Shown: piece after piece, positions 10,065 to 21,021 of the stretch
How positions within the stretch are numbered: position 1 is the first letter of the stretch
How the letters are laid out: each line of letters begins with the position of its first letter
The notes under the pieces: model-generated
Database searches by the model: none
What the model was told of the DNA's origin: nothing
Seen by the model: the letters and a program-made list of their open reading frames with translations, nothing else
Source of the DNA: Nemophila menziesii
Taxonomy: Eukaryota; Streptophyta; Magnoliopsida; Boraginales; Hydrophyllaceae
DNA: 64,000 bases
Direction of reading: 5' to 3'
Assembly (NCBI GenBank): GCA_029959085.1
Contig: JARWIR010000031.1
Location: forward strand, 6,076,001 to 6,140,000
Position numbers and translations under genes: made by a program

Positions 10065-10490
10065 TGAAAGAACTAATTAGATTTAAAGGCAAGAGGATTT
10101 ATAAGCGTTTACCTCTTGAAGAGCAGCGGAAATAAAACACAGATTCAATAGCTTGGATCACAGATCTTCTTACAGCGAAAAAGAACTTTTGTTCACAACC
10201 TAAGAGCCTCAGATTCTTTTGATTTGTGTATTTTTCTTATGAAGAACAGAATAGTATATTGAGATATTGAGCGTTGAATTGAAGATGTAAATAAAGGAGT
10301 TGTCTAACTTCTGACTTCTCTACAGATAATGATAAGACCGTTCTCTTATAATGGGGAAGTGGTGTTATAAAATAAATAACTTCCCTTGATTTTGAATTTA
10401 AATATTTAAATTCAAAACAAAAACTATTAACTACATTTTGGCGGACAATCAAATAAATATAATAAATATTTATTTTATTTCTTTCTTTCA
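10065..10490 (-). repeat. Copia 5' LTR
   Basis: 426 bp, tgaaag...ctttca, the partner of 2993-3418. By family knowledge it should carry the promoter of the element. I did not identify a convincing TATA box in it. Confidence 0.95.
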
Positions 10491-10875
10491 GTAGACAAAG
10501 CAAGCCATTGCAAGAGCCTGATAACGTCACTATTTGCTTCACGTCTTCGATTATAAGTGGGTATTTGGTTTCCTTCATGTCTGAAATATCATATAGAATA
10601 TGGCCTCTCGTGTTGACTCTTTCAGCAATAAGCTTCAGGTCTCCCGTGTAAACTTCTTCACCAATATGCTTTGGGTCTCTAGTTGTATCCTCGTTAACAA
10701 GAAGCTTCATATTCGATGTAGATGTAGATTTCTTAATATGTGTTTTAAAGAATTTAGGGTTGCAAATAATCTGACACCATGATTTGGATACGCACTTAAA
10801 TCGCATAAGAGACTTCACGGGTAACCACGATAGTACATTAAAAACTAAATCGGATGGAATAAAAACGTTAGCCAT
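10491..10875 (-). pseudogene. F-box protein, N-terminal part (gene split by copia)
   Basis: The N-terminal 128 codons of the F-box gene. The protein begins MANVFIPSDLVFNVLSWLPVK and holds the F-box motif LPVKSLMRFKCVSKSWCQII near residues 18-37. This is the helix set that binds the SKP1 subunit of SCF ligases. GSCNGLLCLL follows, a motif that normally joins the F-box to the FBA domain, and the copia LTR cuts the frame right there. The start is the first ATG after an upstream AT-rich stretch and gives the normal short lead before the F-box. The open frame continues into the LTR, which would add foreign residues to any product. Confidence 0.9.
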
Positions 10876-11184
10876 TGATTACAAATTATAACTTGATCTT
10901 TGTCAATTGTCTAGTATATATGCTTGGAATATAAGACCGGAAGGAGAGAAGACGAAGTCATAAGATATGTATATCTTGTCTCGGGATCATAGCACTTTTT
11001 ATTTTAAGAATCCACAATTATAGGTGTTTGTATAAGTAAAGGATTCTACCAGCACAAAACTTCTTTTCGGAAAAAAAAGTAATATAAAACAATTTAAATT
11101 GACTAGTCATGTATCAAACTTTCGATTCTTTCTATAAATTTGTAATTATAACACGAGTTTGTGCGATAATAATAGATTATTTTT
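10876..11184 (-). promoter_or_regulatory. Probable F-box promoter region
   Basis: About 310 bases between the F-box ATG and the LINE TSD. A TATA-like catatata run (minus strand) lies about 40-45 bases upstream of the ATG, which would leave a very short 5' UTR. Nothing else is recognisable, and the promoter call rests on position. Confidence 0.35.
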
Positions 11185-11197
11185 AAGGAGTTAATTG

Positions 11198-14100
11198 TTT
11201 TTTCTTCATTACAAGGGAGACTCTAATGGGTCATGAAATACACAAAATCAGAGCAACACTAGTCTAAGACATCGGTGATTAAGCCTGGGCTATAGATCAT
11301 ACGAGGGACCTTCAACCCCATCCGATCTTGTTTAAAAACATCCCGAATGCCATCAAGACGGTCCTTGTGTTTAAGGAAGGGTTCGGCTTGCGACATCCCC
11401 AACTTTGCTAGTCAGTCCGCAGAAGCGTTACTATCTCTAAAAATACCTTTCACCTTGAAAGCACTATTCCTAATAAGGAGTTGTTTGATCCGATGGACCC
11501 AGAAAAATGCAGGTCCACTTCCATATTCCTCCTGTCCCAATAAATCTAGAACCTCTCGGGAATCAATCTCTGCATCCACTTCCTTCAAACCTAATTCCTC
11601 CGCAAAACACAACCCATGACTAAGGGTTATCAGTTCAATACCAGTTATCATATCCCAGTCAAGTTTCATTGAAAATCCGCATATCCAATTTTCCTCGTCA
11701 TCTCGAATCACTCACCACCTCCCCATAGTTTCTCCACTTGTTAAAGCTTCCGTATGTGTTAAGATTAAAACCCTGCCTCGGCTTGTTCCATCCTACGAGT
11801 TGTACTTGGTGCTTGCCCCCACTCACTAAATACAGACCTTTACCCCATACTCTCAAAAAGCTCGTTACGAGAAAAAAGGCCTTACGAATCAACCCCTTTG
11901 ATGTTGGAAACTTGCCAATCTTAAAAATGATTTCATTGCGTGCCTTCCAAATTATATATATCATGGCGCCGAAAAATACACTCCACAAAACCCCCATATT
12001 AGAAGCTCTTACTAGCGATATTCTTGTTCCACCACGCAGCACCTGACAAACCTGCAGTGCTAACTGGATTAACTGTTGTTCCTTCTCGTTGGACTACTAC
12101 TAAGCATCCTACCGTACCAACAGCCATGACCCTGTTGTAATATCCTATTGTCGCTGGGACATTCTGCCGTACCTGTGGAGTACCAGCCGATTCCTCGCTC
12201 ATCATTCCGCGGCCTCCCGGAAACTGCGAACTCGCCTTCTCACCTGTACCAACCTCCTGAATAAGTATCACACCTGATCTTTGTACCATCTCTGCTATTA
12301 TGAAGTGATGCTAACCTGCACTTATAGCTCGTGAAGCTCTGTACTACTCTTCTTCCTCAATGACCCCCGAAGTTTCCATAATTGCATCTGAAGACCCTGC
12401 TGCAAAATTATCATTAAAACCTGAGCTGATTCCCATCACAGACCTCCTGCCTCCGCTATTCGAAAAACAATGCACCTCCCTTTTAACCAACTTCCATATA
12501 TCCCGAGTCTTAATGCAATCTCTGAAAATGTGTAGTGCACTCTCTTCAACTAAACCGCAGCAAGGACAACGCCCTGAATCCACAACCTCTCTTTTACTCA
12601 AATTCCCACAAGTCGCTAACCTTTCTTGCATCGCTCTCCAAAGAAGCACTCTAATCCTTTGGGGGCACTTAAGCTTCCAAACCTTGTCATATCTAATATC
12701 CGTACTTAGCTCAATATTTGTATCTCCCTTGTCCAATATAAATGATCATTATTAGTCATGTCCCGTTGTACCTTCACTCGTGTAATCTCTAATAGTGTAG
12801 AGGCTGGCAAGAGATGATGAAATTCATCCAATTCCAAGAGCCATCCTCCAATACATGGTCCCTAACTTTTCTATTAATTTCGCCACTCTCCACGAAATCA
12901 ATAGCAATTTCTATCAGAGGGCGATTCCCCAACCAAATGTCTAACCAAAAACTCACCTCCATCCCATTATACAAGAGCCATCGGGATCCTCGTCTAACTC
13001 CGGCAATACCTTCCACGATGGCTCTACTAATTCTCGAATTTGTAGCCTTAGAAGTGTAATGTAAATGATTCGAGTTGAAATACTTCTTCCTCATAACAAT
13101 AGTACATATCGTACTATCATCCTGAATTGCTTTCAACCCCAATTTTCCCAATAAAACTCTATACATGTCTTCCGCAAAACGAAACCGAATACCTCCCATG
13201 GCCTTTGGTTTACAAATGTCTTTCCATGCTATCCAGTTGATGTGTTTTTGCTGTTCCATGATACCCCAAATGAATTCTCTTATGATCCTATTGATTTCTT
13301 GGCAAACGTAAACAAGTAATTTTTCCACTTGCATGATATACATTGGCGCCACACTAAGAACAGAGTGAGAAAGTGTAATGCGACTAGCAAGTGATAAAAC
13401 ATTACCTTTCCATCTCGCAAGTTTTCCACGAAGCTCCGTAATGAACTCTCCATATAAATCACGAGGTCTTCTAGCAGACAGTATGGGTACACCAAGGTAT
13501 TTACCCAAACCACCACTTCTTCTGTAGCCACTTCGAGTTTCAATACTAACCGCGACTTCCTCCTCTACATTCCAAGAGAAATAAATCACTGACTTCTCCT
13601 TACTAATTGTCTGGCCCGCATCTTTACAGAAGGTGTCTAAGGTGTCCTGCAAAATATCAAAGTTATGAACAGAATCTTCCAAAAATAGAATAAGATCATC
13701 AGCGAAAAAATATGCGAGATAGGAAACCCCCCTAAAGAAAGTCTGGTCGGTTTCCACTCTCCAGCCTCCACACGCCTCTGAATAAGAATCGACAGGCGCT
13801 TTATACAAATAACGAAAATGTAAGGCGATATGGATCGCCTTGTCTGATTCCCCTCTCCGGTTTAAAAGGCGCCAAAGGATTGCCTCTCCATAAAATACTC
13901 AGCTCGTGGTCACTCATCCCTTGAAGAATGAGAGAGACCACATCTCCGTAATACCCAAACGATTCCAAAGAATCCTGAATGAACTCACCGTACCTTATCA
14001 TAGGATTTTCCCAAATCAACTTTGATAGACATGAAGCTTCTTTTACCCTTAGAATGACGAAATAAATTATCCATCTCACTCACCAATACTACATTATCGA

Positions 14101-14353
14101 TCATAGACCTTTGAGGTAAAAAGCTGCTCTGGAAGGGACCAATATAATTTGTTAGGATGGGTCTCATACGATTCACTAATACTTTCATACATATTTTATA
14201 GAAAACATTAATCGAACCAATAGGCCTAGATTGAGTAATATATTCCGGATTACCAATTTTCGGGATGAGATGAATCATGGTTCCTAGCATTTCTTCTGGA
14301 AAACGCCCCGCCTGACATGAACCTCTAATCATATTCAGTGACTAATATGATTA
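11198..14353 (-). mobile_element. Second 5'-truncated LINE
   Basis: A minus-strand L1-type element. Its 3' end is a short A tail, seen as t6 at 11198-11203, and its 5' end lies inside RT. A 13-bp TSD flanks it: aaggagttaattg at 11185-11197 and aaggagtaaattg at 14354-14366, 12 of 13 identical. The coding sequence is spread over several frames, so this copy is older than the LINE at 94-1906. It now sits about 320 bp upstream of the F-box start. Confidence 0.9.
11320..14340 (-). pseudogene. LINE ORF2 remnant: RT, zf-RVT, RNase H
   Basis: Decayed pol coding sequence, read from high to low coordinates. About 14332-13985: RT with LIPKIGNPEYI, RPIGSINVFYKI and FQSSFLPQRSM. About 14079-13801: RT with GIRQGDPYRLTFSLF. 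13808-12789: RT palm with AYFFADDLILFLED, GKYLGVPIL and the thumb. 12736-12344: zf-RVT with VWKLKCPQRIRVLLWRA and CPCCGLVEESALHIFRDC. 12042-11412: RNase H remnant in two frames, including EIDSREVLDLL. The FADD active-site motif is still readable. At least three frame changes separate the parts. Confidence 0.88.
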
Positions 14354-14547
14354 AAGGAGTAAATTGCTTAAAGTTAAAAAAAAACATGTTTTCTAGCTCC
14401 ATGTTTACAAAGGGATAAGAATTTCGTGGCATCTTTTTACCCACAAACCTTTTTTTTCTAAAATCCCACAAATATCTTAATAACATAATAGGTTTTTTTT
14501 AATTGTATTCACATACACAATTGCCTTGTCATGTATGTTATTAGCAA

Positions 14548-15310
14548 TAGGGGCGAGCATGGTTCGGTTCGTCTTGGATTTTTACCAAAACCGAACCGAA
14601 TATTTTGATTTCTTATAATTTAATAACCAAACCAGGTGGTTCGCATTTGGTTCCACGTTCGGTTTCTGGTTCCGAATTGGTTCATTTCGGTTTGGTATTA
14701 GTTCGTTTCGAATTCGGATGCTTGGTCAATAATATATTTCACCCCACTTCTTAAAATAAATTGTCTAATAGAGACTAATATTCCAATACAATTAAGCTAC
14801 TGTTACTTGTCCATGTGGGCTATTAATATATCAAATAAATAAAAACCTATGATCTAACAATAGTTATCTTAATTTACAATAGTACATAAATTTATAAATT
14901 TAAATCTACTACTTCCTACTTCATATAATCATGATTTATAAAAATCAATCAAGTAATGGATACTTATAATATTAAGTGATTTAAAAAAATTCTCATTAAT
15001 AGCACCATAAAATAGTAAAATTAAAATTTCACGTAGATGATAAATTCTCAACAAAAGTTTTTTCCACATAATTCTTATAAAAGAGGTCACACATTCCCTA
15101 ATTTTTTCGTAGTTAGATCGGGGTTTTGTTGGTTTTTTTGGTTCGGTTTTTGCATAGTAAACCGAACCGAACCAAAAAATTCGGATTTTGAAAAATTGAA
15201 AATCGAACAATTTGGTTTATCGGTTATTGGTTTTTTCGGTTCGGTTTTTTTCGGTTTTTTCCGATTTTTTGGTTCGGTTTGGTTTTCTAGTTCTTATTTT
15301 CTCACCCCTA
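14548..15310. mobile_element. hAT-like MITE rich in GGTTCGGTTT motifs
   Basis: A 763-bp non-autonomous element. The ends are inverted (taggggcgag at the left, ctcaccccta at the right), with sub-terminal GGTTCGGTTT/AAACCGAACC repeats on both sides. The flanks attagcaa (14540-14547) and attaggta (15311-15318) agree at 6 of 8 positions, which suits a decayed 8-bp hAT duplication. There is no transposase. Confidence 0.65.
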
Positions 15311-15372
15311 ATTAGGTATATCAATTTTCTTTCTTTTATTTTTGAATTATTTTTGTTGTAGTTAGAAACTAA

Positions 15373-18003
15373 AGATAATTCCCAAAAAAAAATGAAGGAG
15401 GAAAATACTTCCTACTTACTCATAGTTTTAAGGATTAATTCTCAGTTAAACATTTTATCATATTTACCTTCCACTTTTACCCTTAATGTCATTTGATTAT
15501 TTCTTTTTATTTTTATTATATAATATTCATAATATATTATTTATTTATTTTATTTTTCTTTTTATTATAAAATCCGGCCACCACCTCTGACCACCACCAC
15601 CACCTCACGACTATCACCACCACCTCATACATTCTCCACCTACCACCAACACCACCACCACCACCCCCACTACCCCCACCACTCCCACTCCCACCACCAT
15701 CCCCACCCCAACCCACCACCCCCACCTACCACCATCATTACCATTATTCTCTACCGACCACCACCTTCGCCTATAACCACCACCGAGTAGTTCTGTCACC
15801 ACCAATCACCACCAACTAAATTTTTTACACGGGCGCGTCCATAAATTTTTTTTAAATTCATAACTAATTCTAAAAAATCGTAAAAATAAAAAATTGCATT
15901 TTTAGACGAAACAAATTAATATTATGCCTGAGATTTTTTGAATTTTTTTATTTATTTTTGATTTTGTTATTTTGATAATCCGTTTTATGTGTTGCTATAA
16001 CACACAAAAAAATATTTTACAAATTTCACAACATGCGCGCGTCCGTGAATTTTTTTATAAAAAATCACATTTAAATCCAAAAAATCGGAAAAATTAAGAA
16101 ATTGTACTTTTTGACGGGGCAAGTTCATATCTACATTACCGGGTTTTTTGATCTTTTTTTAATTTTTAACTTTCAATATTCAGTTTTATGTGTTTCTACG
16201 ATACACAAAAATATATTTATGTATTCCTGTAATACACAAAATCATAGAATCAATCTAAAACATTCACTTTCTTTAATAAAATCATTTTATTTCTTTATTA
16301 ATTGCATATACTCTATTTTTACTTGTTTTTTTAACATCTTGATATATAATCTTTTTGTTATTTTGTGTGTTGATCTAATACACAAAATAGTTATTTGTGT
16401 ATTACAACAACACACAAAATTATGTATTCTCTTTTAGTCATGCCTTTTTAGTCTGTGATTTTGTGTATCACATGAACACACAAATTGATCGGTTTGATTG
16501 GAAGAGAAAAAATAAATTTGTGTGTTACTGTAATACACAAATATCTGTTATGTATACTATATCAACACACAAAATTTAAAACAAAAGGCCTAGACAAAAT
16601 TTAATATATCAAGATAGTTAAAAACAAGTACAAATATTGTATATGTAACTATTAAAGAGGAAAAACGATTTTTTTAAAGAAAAGAATTCTTTAGATTGAT
16701 TTTATAATTTCGTGTGTTACAGGAGTACATAAATATATTTTTGTGTATTGTAGGAACACATAAAATTACTGCATATACCTAATATTTTCGCTTTATTAAT
16801 TGCATATACCCTATTTTTACTTGTTTTTTACTATCTTGATGTATTGTCTTTTTGTCCAACCTCTTTTTGTTATTTTGTGTGTTGATCTAATACACAACAC
16901 AGCTATTTGTGTATTACAACAACACACAAAATCATGTATTCTCTTTTAGTCATGCCCTTTTCAGTCTGTGATTTTGTGTATCACATGAACACACAAACCG
17001 ATCGGTTTGACTGGAAGAGAAAAAATGAAGTTGTATGTTACTGTAATAAACAAATATTGTGTATTACAACAACACACAAAATAACAAAAAAGGGTTGGAC
17101 AAAAGGTTATTACATCAAGATAGTTAAATACGAGTACAAATATTGGATATGTGACTAATAAACAGAAAAAAACGATTTTGTTAGAGAAGAGAATGCTTTA
17201 AATAGATTTAATAATTTTGTGTGTTACAGGAATACATAAATATATTTTTGTGTATTGTAGGTATGCATTAAACTGAATATCGAAATTTAAAAAAATCAAA
17301 AAAAAATCTCTGATTTAGATATATATTTGCCCCGTCAAAAAATACAATTTTTTAATTTTTCTAATTTTTTTGGATTAGATTATAATTTTTATAAAAAAAA
17401 ATCACAGAAGCGTGTGTTGTCGAATTTGGAAAAACTTTTTTATGTTATAGCAACCCGTAAAACGGATTATTGATATTGAAAATTTCAAAAAAAAATAAAT
17501 TCAAAATAATTCGTAGACGTAAATATTAATTTGTCTCGTCCAAAAGTAGATTTTTTTTAGTTTCACAAGTTTTTAAGAATTAGTTATGAATTTTTTTAAA
17601 AGAATTTCACGGACGCACACGTATCATGGAATTAGTTGATGATGATTGGTGGTGATAGAACTAGTCGGTGGTGGTTATGGACGAAGGTGATGGTCAACGG
17701 AGAATAATGGTAGTAATGGTTGTAGGTGGGGGTGATGGGTGGGGATGGGGTAGTGGTGGTGGGGGTGGGGGTGGTAGTGGGGTTGGTGGTGGTGAAGAAA
17801 ATAAATAAATAATTATTATATAATAAATGGTGTGAAGATAATAAGGATTAAATGATATATATAATTAAAGTAATAATTAATAGGTTTTATGGTTATTTTT
17901 GTATTCTTTCAACATTTTGTTATTACTCGTGAATTAACTTGAAGTTGTCGTTAATTGGAATAATTTCATTCTCCGTACAATTAATTGGGCATTGCCCCGC
18001 CCC
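15373..18003. mobile_element. Foldback element with long inverted arms
   Basis: A 2.6-kb palindromic element with no coding capacity. The left arm (about 15396-16290) pairs imperfectly with the right arm (about 17200-17975). Both arms contain, in order inward, an AT-rich end, a CCACC/GGTGG-rich block (15580-15820 and 17640-17795), a cgcgtcc/ggacgc block and a Ttttgacgggg/ccccgtcaaaa block. Flanks show a perfect 10-bp direct repeat, tagaaactaa, at 15363-15372 and 18004-18013. That fits Mutator-like (MULE) insertions with 9-10 bp TSDs. The outermost left end is more eroded than the right end (which ends attgccccgcccc). Confidence 0.6.
16295..17275. repeat. Core of foldback element, two direct copies of about 480 bp
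   Basis: 16295-16770 and 16792-17275 are direct copies. Each holds several gtgtgtta...taacacac-like inverted mini-motifs and the shared stretches gtgttgatctaatacaca and cttttagtcatgcc. The tandem core lies between the inverted arms, so part of copy 2 also pairs with the left arm. Confidence 0.75.
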
Positions 18004-18020
18004 TAGAAACTAACAAAATT

Positions 18021-18137
18021 AAGATCGATAGTTGGTCTAGTGGATAGACTACTCCGCAAAGACTTAAAGGTTCTAGAATCGAATCTTATTCAAGTCAAAA
18101 TAATTTTAAGTCCAAAATGACTCTCAAATATATCAAA
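18021..18137 (+). mobile_element. tRNA-derived SINE with 16-bp TSD
   Basis: A 117-bp element with a perfect 16-bp TSD (agaaactaacaaaatt) at 18005-18020 and 18138-18153. The Pol III A box tggtctagtgg (18033-18043) fits the TRGYNNARYGG consensus. A weaker B box, ggttctagaat, is at 18069-18079. The element ends with the motif aaaatgactctcaaatat and has no long A tail. Its target overlaps the right-hand TSD of the foldback element, so it arrived later. Confidence 0.85.
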
Positions 18138-18252
18138 AGAAACTAACAAAATTGTCCAAAAAAAAACTCTTTTACCAAACTTAAAATTTTGATCAATAAA
18201 ATTTTTACATAAAATTGATCAAAATTTTCATAATTAAAAAGTTAAAACTAAA

Positions 18253-18350
18253 CGCGTTGAGATTTGCTCAACTGGTTGGAATCTTGATTCTTCTTTTAAT
18301 ATAGGTCTACCGAGTCAATGACTCAGAATCTAAAATGACTCTCCAATATT
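18253..18350 (+). mobile_element. Second SINE copy, decayed
   Basis: It starts with a tRNA-like gagatttgctcaactggttgg (weak A box tgctcaactgg) and ends with aaaatgactctccaatat, nearly the same 3' motif as the SINE at 18021-18137. I could not find a TSD. The shared 3' end suggests one SINE family with different or diverged heads. Confidence 0.5.
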
Positions 18351-19570
18351 TTAAAAAAATTAATAAATATAATTTTAAAAAATAAACACAAAACTACGGG
18401 ATATCAGTAAAATATTTCATAACTCAGACGATCGAGCAAAAATTAAAAAATAAACTTTTTTTTATAAAATTTTAAAATTACTAACAAATCATCATTAATA
18501 CTCATTGCTAGGATTATTGGTTTTATGGGGGGAAATAAAATAGAACCACTTGGGATTGGTTCGACGGCCAGTGCCTTGGTCATCCAATCTAGTAGTGCAG
18601 GTTCGAACCGAGTCCAAAGTGGCTTTCTATGTAACAAAAAAATTGTCATAACTAAAAAACTAAAATTAGATTTTAAAAATAAACTCAATCATGAGATATC
18701 ACTATTATTTCGTAGAATACGTTTCAAAACTTAGACTGTCTAACGATTAGGAAAAAGTAAACAGTAATATTTTTTTATAAATAATTTAATATTGCTAACA
18801 ATGCAAAAATGTCTTTCGGGCGGTGGGATCGTTTTGCAGAATAATTGTAGATATTTGATAAAACCACTTAGTTAAAATTTGAAATGTTTAGTGCCGATGA
18901 TACCTTATTTACAATGTTAAAATTTTATAAAAAATAAAATTACTGTTTAGTTTTGTCTAATCGTTAGCCCTCGGTCGACCGCCTAAGTCTCGAAATGCTT
19001 TCTACGGCATACTCGTGTTATCTTCTGGTTTTAATTTTATTTTTTAAAAATATTTTTGCTTTTTACTTCTGGAAATTTTGACTTTTAATATATATGAATT
19101 ATAAAAAGTTTTAAACCCTTTCTATAGGGACGGTAGCGCTTCAGGTTTTTACAAGAATGTCAAAAAACATAACCATAACCATTTATTTTATTAAAACTAT
19201 AACCTAATGGTTTTAATCGTCGATTTTGCAATTTTTTACCATTAGGTTTTGTTTTTTAAAACGGATTGGCGGGTTTTAGCCATAACGAAGCGATAACTCT
19301 ATAAATATGTTAAATTATTTCTAAAATAACACAACACATATAAGAAAAAACTACAAAATATATACAAAATTTTGTTGTCCTTTAATAAATTGGATATTTT
19401 TAATTTAGTTAGTTAAATCTATTTTAAAAACAAACTTTTTTAATAAAATTTCAATATTACTAACAACGCATCATTAATACGTATTTTCAGGGTTATGGTT
19501 TTTATGGGGGGGGAATAAATTTGTCATAATTAAGAAACTAAAAATTAGATTTTAAAAATAAACTCAAAAT
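18350..19570. repeat. Degenerate repeated and hairpin-forming AT-rich unit
   Basis: A unit of roughly 300 bp with gattttaaaaataaactc, a degenerate gatatca...cagacgatc stretch and tactaacaa...catcattaatac occurs at about 18356, 18664 and 19410. The piece around 18700-18800 is also repeated inverted at 18916-19020 (ctaacgattag and ctaatcgttag), giving a long imperfect hairpin. It looks like nested copies of a non-autonomous DNA element. No coding content. Confidence 0.5.
18540..18638 (+). mobile_element. Third tRNA-derived SINE, with a paralogous empty site
   Basis: A near-perfect B box ggttcgaaccg (18600-18610) lies about 43 bases after an A-box-like tggttcgacgg (18557-18567). The sequence on both sides (18471-18537 and 18640-18700) recurs at 19441-19560 without this block, which defines the insertion. 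The flanking aaataaaat and aaaaaaatt are the likely decayed TSD. Confidence 0.65.
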
Positions 19571-19800
19571 CACAAGATATATATATATATATATAAAAAT
19601 TGGTTTTAGGATTCAAATATATTGTTTTCCCTAATTTATTATTAAATATGAAAATATATATGATAATAACATTTTTTGGTTATCCGGTTTTAATTTTATC
19701 TAAAACCATAACCTAACGGTTTAAACCATCGATTACACTTTTCAAAACTATAAGCTAATGGTTCCATCCAATAGATTATTAAAGACAAAAACATTTGGAT
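19130..19800. repeat. MITE-like stretch with aacctaatggt motifs
   Basis: aacctaatggt near 19200 is mirrored by accattaggtt about 40 bases later. The motif returns near 19700 (ataacctaacgg) and 19750. A (ta)n run sits near 19579-19596. No TSD was found. Confidence 0.35.
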
Positions 19801-20103
19801 TAACCCCAATAACTTTCATTTCTTGATACACATTTAAGAACCCATCAAAATTACCCGACCTACATTAAATTCAAATTAACGTCGCAATTGTCATTGCATC
19901 AACGCACAATTTTTCAGCCCTCTCACGATTACACAAACATAACATCATATCCACTTAACTATGTCTATTACTATCATGGCGACTCAATTTTCCTTAAACA
20001 AGACATCTCGAACATGTCTAGTGCCTTGCTTTTCGTCCTCATTTGTCTTGTAATCTTATAGTTGCTACTCTGTTCACTGTATCGTACAATTCACGATATT
20101 TAT

Positions 20104-21021
20104 CATACTGTATAATCGCGATGCACTAGATGTTTCGATTCGTATTATAGCTATGAATGTTGATGCCTAAAATCTGAAGAGACTCGCTTGAATCTCCATG
20201 AATCCTACTAAAGTCGCAATTGGTAAGGAAAAGATAGTCAAAACTGAGAAGAGTTGACCACAGCAGAGAGCTCCTATTATGAATACAAAAGGTACGTCGC
20301 CTTTAGATAGTGGAACTGCTATAGGGGATAAGTTCTCTTCATTAGAGAATCAAATCAATCCGATGACATTCATGGTGAGCGAATGTATCCAAAGGAAACA
20401 AAACAAGTTGATGGTAGTGCAAGAAACACAAGGTTGTTCGTGTTGTTTGATTAATGATTATGTTTGGGAAGAGTGTCAAGGCAATCTGGTTTCCCTGTTT
20501 CTTGTGTCGAATCATGGGATTTACTAATCCGGTAATACTGGGTTTCAGCAAGGGAATCGCATATTGTATAATCGCGATGCACTAGATGTTTCGATTCGTA
20601 TTATAGCTATGAATCGTTGATGCCTTAAATCTGAAGAGACTCGCTTGAATCTCCATGAATCCTACTAAAGTCGCAATTGGTAAGGAAAAGATAGTCGAAA
20701 CTGAGAAGAGTTGACCATAGCAGAGAGCTCCTATTATGAATACAAAAGGTACGTCGCCTTTAGATAGTGGAACTGCTATAGGGGATAAGTTCTCTTCATT
20801 AGAGAATCAAATCAATCCGATGACATTCATGGGGAGCGAATGTATCCAAAGGAAACAAAACAAGTTGATGGTAGTGCAAGAAACACAAGGTTGTTCGTGT
20901 TGTTTGATTAATGATTATGTTTGGGAAGAGTGTCAAGGCAATCTGGTTTCCCTGTTTCTTGTGTCGAATCATGGGATTTACTAATCCGGTAATACTGGGT
21001 TTCAGCAAGGGAATCGCATTA
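20104..21021 (+). repeat. Recent 456-bp tandem duplication in a gag relic
   Basis: Two direct copies with a period of 456-457 bases, starting at about 20106 and 20562 (landmark tataatcgcgatgcac at 20111 and 20567). I count about six differences, so the duplication is recent compared with the decayed gag sequence it carries. Confidence 0.9.

Larger units (their letters stand above)
2993..10490 (-). mobile_element. Ty1/copia LTR retrotransposon, almost intact
   Basis: A 7498-bp minus-strand element with two 426-bp LTRs, a tRNA-iMet PBS, a PPT and a 5-bp TSD. The domain order gag, protease, integrase, RT, RNase H is that of Ty1/copia. I count 6 differences between the LTRs (about 1.4 percent), so the insertion is young. 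Two lesions break the polyprotein: a 1-base loss near 7115-7121 before the integrase, and a TGG-to-TAG change at 6010-6012 between integrase and RT. It also has a long leader (about 1.4 kb) with an extra ORF, and about 1.1 kb of non-coding sequence after RNase H. Confidence 0.95.

Noticed and set aside
15537..15805. Minus-strand glycine/valine-rich ORFs
   Set aside because: They arise from the CCACC-rich arm of the foldback element and have no start context or homologous domain.
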